Source: Chimonanthus salicifolius (taxonomy: Eukaryota > Streptophyta > Magnoliopsida > Laurales > Calycanthaceae). From it: a stretch of 64,000 nt of DNA. Where the stretch lies: NCBI GenBank assembly GCA_013350335.1, contig CM023542.1, positions 3,526,025 through 3,590,024 of the forward strand, in the 5' to 3' direction. A program made the position numbers and the translations under genes. The notes under the pieces are model-generated. The model did not search any database. It had not been told where the DNA came from and saw only the letters and a program-made list of their open reading frames with translations. Position 1 is the first letter of the stretch; the number at the start of each line of letters is the position of its first letter. Shown piece by piece: positions 58,534 through 64,000 of this stretch.

Positions 58534-59448
58534 CTCTCAAGCATGAAAAGTTTCTTCTTCTACCTTGATAAGCTTAAGGTTACCTACCCAGTTCTACCTT
58601 ACCCTTTCTCCTTCTCCAATGACCGTTGTCCATCTTTTGTTGACCAGCAATTTTCATTCTTTGCCGACTGATGGTTTCTGTTCATTTTTCCCTGACCAGC
58701 AACTTCCACCATTGCACCCAGAAAAAGCTCACTTTCAAACTGAAAAACTATTAAGTCATGTACTTACAAATGGCTCAGTTTTACAATAAGAAATCACTCA
58801 CTTTGCACCTGAAAACCAGTTCCTTTTCCTCCTAAAAAAACACATTTTTGCACTTGTAAGCAGTCCACCTGTGCATCATTTGAGCAACCTGAAATCTGTC
58901 AACCTTCAGCCCTCACATCATTTTTGTCCAATTTATCATCACTCATTTACATGTTCCACAGATCAAAGGCTTAGCATACTTGAAAGTACTCCATTCTGTT
59001 TTGTTTCTTGCATATTAGGCCTTCCCTCCTGCTAACCGGACAACTTATCCACTTCCTGTTAGTTTGCAATACCGTCGTATGCAAATGTTATATTCAATTA
59101 ATCGGTACAAGGAGCTAGAAATTGCAGAAGTTCAGGCTAAGAACAACTTCAAAAATTATCAAAATTTAATCAACTTAAAAGAATCTAACACAAGGTCTGT
59201 CGAAGCTTGCCAAAACAGACCTTGTAATGAATGAACCACCTACAAAGTCCATTCGAACAAGTCATCTCAAACTTTGATTAAGTTGATCTCAACTCATGTT
59301 TGTATGTACTGAGTCTGAGCCCAAGCTTGAATTAAACCTGGCTGAATCCAAATCTGAACCCAAGAGGCATGTTAGGTACGAGTTCATATGGGGTAGTCAT
59401 CTCGTCCGCTTAGGGGATCTCCTTAATCTACATGAACTAGCCTGAGAC

Positions 59449-59598
59449 ATGGCTCTGATACCACATGTTAGGACATGTGTATGTGTATCAAACTCAAAAG
59501 ACTAGCCTATTAGGTGAAGTGAACAAAGGCCTTTATAAATCTCTAGATCTCCCTCTACACTTTAAAAGTGGGACTCGTTATTCGCTGCCAACCCAACA
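59449..59598 (-). mobile_element. TRIM/LTR fragment, minus strand: 133-bp LTR plus primer-binding site
   Basis: On the minus strand an LTR runs from TGTTGGGTTGG (59598) to CCTAACA (59466). It is followed after two bases by the canonical primer site TGGTATCAGAGCCATG (59464-59449). A TATA-like TTATAAA lies mid-LTR. The expected second LTR to the left was not recognised, although TGTTAGGTRCGAGTTCATAT occurs on both sides at about 59371 and 59622, suggesting a nested or rearranged structure. Confidence 0.65.
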
Positions 59599-59952
59599 AA
59601 TTCAAACTTGAACCAAGTTGCTTGTTAGGTGCGAGTTCATATTGGGTCTGTTGGGCTTGAATTCATCTCAGGCCATGCTCATGTCATATTTCCCAGTTTG
59701 AAGGGATCTTACATTTCAGGTCCTTATAAACTTGTGGATGTTCAGTAATAAATAATATGCATTAAGTAAATCATATGCTACTCCATGATATTTAATGCAA
59801 ACGGGTATAAAATACTAATTGAGAAAATTATTCATTCGGAATTTTCTTCGAGTTGGGATTTCAACTCACTAGGCCCAACTAAATTTGGGATTTCAAATCA
59901 AGGCTTATATATTGAGCCCAATCTTGAATTCCCAGCAGTTTTTAAGGTAGAG

Positions 59953-60431
59953 CGAGGGGTAAAAAAATCGCCGATATCTCTCTCTCTTAATTTTTTTTAA
60001 ACAAATTTTGGCTATATAATGTTCATCGGCTGATATCTCGTCAGTACATCTGATATTGTGTGTATCGGCCGAAATATCTCAATCGTCAAAAACCCAAGAT
60101 ATCTCATCCGATACGTAAAGCAGGGGTTTAAATATCGGCCGATACGTATCGTATCGGCCGATATATATCGGTTTTGGCCTTGTGAATATCGGCCGATATG
60201 TATCGTATCGGCCGATATTCACAATATCGGCCTTGATATCGGCCGTATTATATCGGCCCGATATCAAAATATCGGCCGATATTTAAAAAAACAAAGAAGA
60301 AAGAGAAACTTATCGGCCGATATATCGGCCGATAGCGATATATCGGTCGACATATCGTATCGGCCGATATATCGGCCGATACCGATTTTTAAACCCCTGA
60401 CGTAAAGTATAGGTCGAGATTTTTAACCTTG
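59953..60431. mobile_element. Older hAT-type palindrome-rich MITE, host of the nested copy
   Basis: Left end CGAGGGGTAAAAAAATCG, right end GATTTTTAACCTTG, i.e. a degenerate version of the family terminal repeat. Interior has CGGCTGATATCTCG and GTATCGGCCGAAATATCTC. Removing the nested copy and one TSD gives about 192 bp. Flanking 8-mers AGGTAGAG and AATAGAGG match only with a shift, so its own duplication is unclear. Confidence 0.65.
60121..60399. mobile_element. hAT-type palindrome-rich MITE, best-preserved copy
   Basis: 279-bp non-autonomous element. The terminal inverted repeats are CAGGGGTTTAAA at the left and its complement at the right. They are flanked by a perfect 8-bp duplication ACGTAAAG (60113-60120 and 60400-60407), diagnostic of hAT transposons. 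The interior holds nine exact copies of the palindrome TATCGGCCGATA plus several near copies, a short A-rich spacer and no coding sequence. It is inserted inside an older member of the same family (59953-60431). The perfect TSD and repeats indicate recent movement. Confidence 0.93.
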
Positions 60432-60853
60432 AATAGAGGTATCTGATAAGAAAATAAAGAAGAGTTAATTAACTCTAACTAATAAATGAGGATTTACTAT
60501 TATAATTGGATTCGAGAATCCAGTCGTATTCTTCTTATTTTCAAGGGATAAATGCAAAAATGTAAAATGTGTGGACTGAAAATGCAAAGTTGAAAATAAA
60601 ATAAAATTTTCATTTTTAAGATATCTAGCCTCCAAAGATCGATACCAAAGTTGGAAATAGAAATTTTTTGCATAAAAATTTTAAATTTGTCCAAACTTAA
60701 TCATCAATTTTCATAGTTTTATATCAGAAGTATACAATTAAATTTTTATATAATCTTTTAAAAAAATTGTTTTACATTAATTACATTTAACCAATTTTTT
60801 TCAAGCCAAAGCCAACCAACGGAGTCCTGAACCTTCTTCAGAGGAAAATAGAC

Positions 60854-61133
60854 TATAAATAGCATCGATCACTGCAAATCTAAACTTCTCTTTGCGTCGG
60901 CGGAGACTCGAGAGTAGAGAGAGACGTGGGGCTTCAGAGTCCATTTCGCTACTTTCTCCACGTCTCCTCCTTTTCCATCAAGCTTCCTTCGTCCTTGACG
61001 GTCACATCTCTTTGTAGATCCTCCGATTTTTGTTTTATCAAATTACCTCATTTTCTAATTTCCTGATACAAATCACTGAAACGAGCCGATTCGATTCTCG
61101 AGGCTCGGATTTTCTGCTCTATCAGTTGCAGCC
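60854..61133 (+). promoter_or_regulatory. TATA box and 5' leader of serine decarboxylase
   Basis: TATAAATA at 60854-60861 is a strong plant TATA box. Transcription probably starts near 60885-60890. The roughly 245-base leader to the ATG is CT-rich with little other structure. The palindrome-rich mobile elements end at 60431, about 420 bp upstream of the TATA box. Confidence 0.6.
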
Positions 61134-61425
61134 ATGGTCGGTAGCGTCGAAGTTCACTGTGGCGATTCAAATGGAAAGGTCGAGCCGTTGCCGGAGGAGA
61201 TCTCTTCGGACACGTTATCCTTGGTGATTGAGAATGGGGGAATTGGAGGAGGAGGGGAGAAGGAGATTAGGGAGATTGTTCTTGGAAGGAATGTGCATAC
61301 GACTTGTCTTGCGGTGACAGAGCCAGATGAGGATGATGAGATTACCGGAGATAGAGAAGCTGATATGGCCAGTGTTTTGGCAAGGTACCGGAAATCGCTG
61401 ATGGAAAGAACTAAGCATCATTTAG
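61134..61425 (+). CDS. SDC: Serine decarboxylase, first exon (partial)
   Basis: Exon 1 of the plant PLP-dependent L-serine decarboxylase (group II decarboxylase, often annotated histidine decarboxylase-like). The enzyme makes ethanolamine for choline and phosphatidylethanolamine synthesis. The exon encodes 97 residues plus one base. The N-terminus is variable and Gly-rich (GGIGGGGEKE). It is followed by the conserved block IVLGRNVHTTCLAVTEPDEDDEITGDREADMASVLARYRKSLMERTKHHLG, closely matching the Arabidopsis protein before its YPYNLDFDY segment. The splice donor is AG/GTAAAT with GT at 61426-61427, phase 1, placed so that the Gly codon is split. The open frame beyond the donor is intron read-through. 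The catalytic PLP-lysine region is outside the window. I could not find exon 2 before 64000, so intron 1 exceeds 2.5 kb. Start ATG 61134 is the first ATG after the TATA box. Confidence 0.9.
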
Positions 61426-62639
61426 GTAAATCTAAAATCTGCCCCCTTGTTTTCTTTTATCCAGTGCGGTTGAGCTGGGGATCCTTGAAAAGGAAACTAC
61501 TTTACTGAATGATAAGTATTTTTAAGTAATCACGTAAATTTATAAAATGACATTGATTATTAAAAATGATTTTTTAAGTATGCTTCTATAAGGATACTTT
61601 CCATGAAATCAAAATATGCCACGTCTAAGTTGTAGAAAAATATGAATGGCTAATCAAAATACAGAAGATGAAAAGTAGTGAACAAAATGCTTGAAAAAAG
61701 AAAAAAGCGAAATACTGGTATAGCATGTCTTGATTACAAATGTTGAGATATTCTTGCATTGAATCATTTGCTCAAACCAGGACTCTCAAAGGGATCCTTA
61801 AATTCTAGCTAACTTGTTAGCAGCCTCACATTTTCGGTCTGCAATTACTATTTTATCAATTGGTTTGCTGAAGAAAAGAAAGCAAATCACAACTTATTTG
61901 CAGCCTCCAATGCAATTTCCATGACAATTTGGGTAATTTGCAAACATAGGATAATCAAAAAGTAAAGATGAAAAACATGGGAGGCGTGATATATAGAAGT
62001 GGTTACTTGGATAAGAACCAAGTGATGTTGTGGTGATACAGGAGGGTTAAGACATGTGAATGGGTGGAAATGATTTTATGGGGGTTGATGATCAACATTT
62101 TTAGGGTCTCATTTTTCACGTTTTTTGGAGACCTAACTAGTTGAGCACTCATATCTGAAAATCACTAGTCATCTTCGTTGCTATCAAGATCTCACTTTTG
62201 ATTTTCTTTCAAGTGGATTATTTGTTTTCTTCTCATTCTTCTTCTTGGGGAAGCTAGAGACTGTGGCTTGAATGTTTATTACTTTTGTTTTTCTTGATAA
62301 GAAAAACATTGAAAAGGGTTAACACTGAATTAAAGCCAATGACAAAAGACCTCACTTCTGTAATTTGGGGGGTTTTTTGCGAACAACCTTTTTTTTTCAC
62401 TTTTTCCTTTCAATTTCAGGTCAATGTATTAGGCCTCAAAGCCATGGGTCTACATAATTATTTCAAATTCTAGACTCAATTTTAATTTATAAAACAAGGT
62501 AAAATACTGAAAATTTGTTTTATTGCTTAGTGGTTTGGATAACATTTGAATAATATGCATTATAATTGATTGATCAATATCTCTTATTAAGTCATATTCA
62601 TTAACATTGATAATATGGTATTGGGTGCGAATAGGGTAA

Positions 62640-63860
62640 TGTGCAGACTGTGCAGAAGTGATACATGAAAAAGATCATAAGTTCTTACAAAAGTAATGTA
62701 GGCTTAGGACAAATAAATTGTCGAAAACCCGATTAATATGCGGAAGCTTAATCACAACTCTATAAACAAGATCCCAACGCCTATGAGCTTGCAAACTGAT
62801 TGGGCCTGAAACACCAACTGCAATCCGTGGGACTGAATATCAGTCCACAGACCGTCTGAAACACTGGGCTGCTCTTGGCCCTGTGTAGGCCTAATCTGAA
62901 ACACTGCTAGCTCTGGTATTTGCTTCGTCAGAACTCAGCAGAAGACGCCTGTCCAATTAATGGAGTTGTGGCGTTCGAAACTTCAATAAACCGGCAGAAA
63001 TTCCTACTTCTGAAAACCTCGCTTCTTCCCCGACGCGATTCAGATTCATCTGTCGGGCCTGGCTGGATTTTCCAGCAACGATGCTAGTTGCAGAGGAATC
63101 TCCAACGAAAATCTATCGTGGGCTGATAACCCAGAACTAGGTCTGGCTTAACCAAAATCCTGCAACTTATTGCAGCTCTTATTTTCCAAAAGAATCTGCC
63201 TTATTGCAGAGTCTTCCAACGAATCTGCACTTGCAGTATTCGATCCCGCAAATCTGCAATTTGCAGCACTCAAATCGTCACAAAACAGTCCTTCGTTTTG
63301 TACTTGAATCTTCACAAAACAGTCCTTCGTTTTGCTAAACACAAAAACTGAATTTTATTAATCAAAATCATCTCCTAGAATCAATGATTACATCTCCTTA
63401 TATAGAGAAATCTGAAAGCCTCTCCGAGGGAGCCTACCCTCTCCACTTCTAAATAAGAAATTACCAACTTGGAAACAAAACAATTACTAATCCTAGCATT
63501 ACTCGACCAAGGCTTAATCCTAATCTAATATAGCCAGATTCTAAAACAATTAGGAAACTAACCACTTTTGAAATTGAAAAAAAGAAAAAGAAAAGAAAGA
63601 TAACTATTCCTAAAACAAATAGGATTCAGGTGCTGCCCCTAAAGTGTCCAAGCGTGTGTAGTTTGTTGAACTGTGAGCAGCTTGTTGGGTCTCAATTTGA
63701 GCCCACTTGTTCTCAGTTGGGCTTTGGCTTGATTAGGCTTGAAATTCCGCCAGGATCGAAAATGAAATTTTGATCTTTTGACTCGAGACCCGAACTTGCT
63801 AATTTGATAATGTACCCGCCCGGGTCAAATTAAAATGTTGATTACGTCCACATATGTCCG
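62640..63860 (-). mobile_element. Probable Copia-like LTR sequence in intron, minus strand
   Basis: Read on the minus strand there is a TATA-like CTATATAAGGAG near 63410, an AATAAAA near 63360 and a transcribed-leader look after it. A 23-bp unit (TCACAAAACAGTCC...) is directly repeated at 63278-63300 and 63312-63334. Part of it (ATTTGCAGCACTCAA) resembles 28580-28600 beside the gag fragment, suggesting a related LTR. Ends and target-site duplication were not resolved. Confidence 0.4.
63278..63334. repeat. 23-bp direct duplication
   Basis: TCACAAAACAGTCCTTCG... occurs exactly at 63278-63300 and 63312-63334, inside the LTR-like block in the decarboxylase intron. Confidence 0.95.
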
Positions 63861-64000
63861 CATCAAAAAGTTTAGATTTACTTATTATATCTTTATATGA
63901 TGACTCAACTCCATGTAAAAAATATGACGAGTCCTTAAATTTGAACTTCATGCAATGTTGTTTTCATGTTCTATTTTTGTGGCATTTTCAGATTTTTTCC

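Larger units (their letters stand above)
61426..64000 (+). other. Intron 1 of serine decarboxylase (runs out of window)
   Basis: Intron sequence starting GTAAAT. 61426-62640 is AT-rich unique-looking DNA without clear genes. 62640-63860 is LTR-like repeat on the minus strand, listed separately. No sequence encoding the expected YPYNLDFDY continuation was recognised, so the acceptor is presumed beyond 64000. Confidence 0.6.

Noticed and set aside
60058..60405. 115-codon ORF rich in YRPI repeats
   Set aside because: Translation of the TATCGGCCGATA array; not protein coding.

Overview
The window is plant nuclear DNA, from an angiosperm. The evidence is an intronless plant U-box (PUB) E3 ligase, a Dof zinc-finger transcription factor (a plant-only family) and the first exon of plant serine decarboxylase. 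These sit in AT-rich, transposon-dense sequence with Stowaway, TRIM, tRNA-derived SINE, LINE, Copia and long-LTR remnants. Only three convincing genes occur in 64 kb, so the genome is probably medium to large and repeat-rich. I could not assign a species.

Layout. 1-24.6 kb has no convincing gene. It holds a 2.76-kb solo LTR (740-3499), SINEs, several non-autonomous DNA elements and a complete 331-bp TRIM (14315-14645). 24.67-26.2 kb holds the Dof gene on the minus strand, with an apparent frameshift before its C-terminal tail and a G-box upstream. 27.8-29.8 kb holds a decayed Copia gag fragment and probable LTR on the minus strand. 30.7-32.3 kb holds a 5'-truncated LINE (reverse-transcriptase zinc-binding and RNase H regions) with a 17-bp target-site duplication, inserted into an older palindrome-rich element. 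33-48 kb is repeats only, with one weak small ORF at 43.2 kb. 48.97-50.22 kb holds the PUB22/23/24-like gene on the plus strand. 50.3-60.8 kb is repeats. 61.13-61.43 kb holds serine decarboxylase exon 1, whose first intron runs out of the window.

The most striking feature is a family of short non-autonomous elements built from the palindrome ATATCGGCCGATAT and its variants. At least ten members can be delimited. They carry CAGGGGT-type terminal inverted repeats, and several have perfect or 7/8 8-bp target-site duplications, which places them in the hAT superfamily. One 279-bp copy holds nine exact copies of the 12-bp core and is nested in an older member. Another is reduced to 74 bp. The three genes have no evident functional link; they are neighbours separated by repeats.
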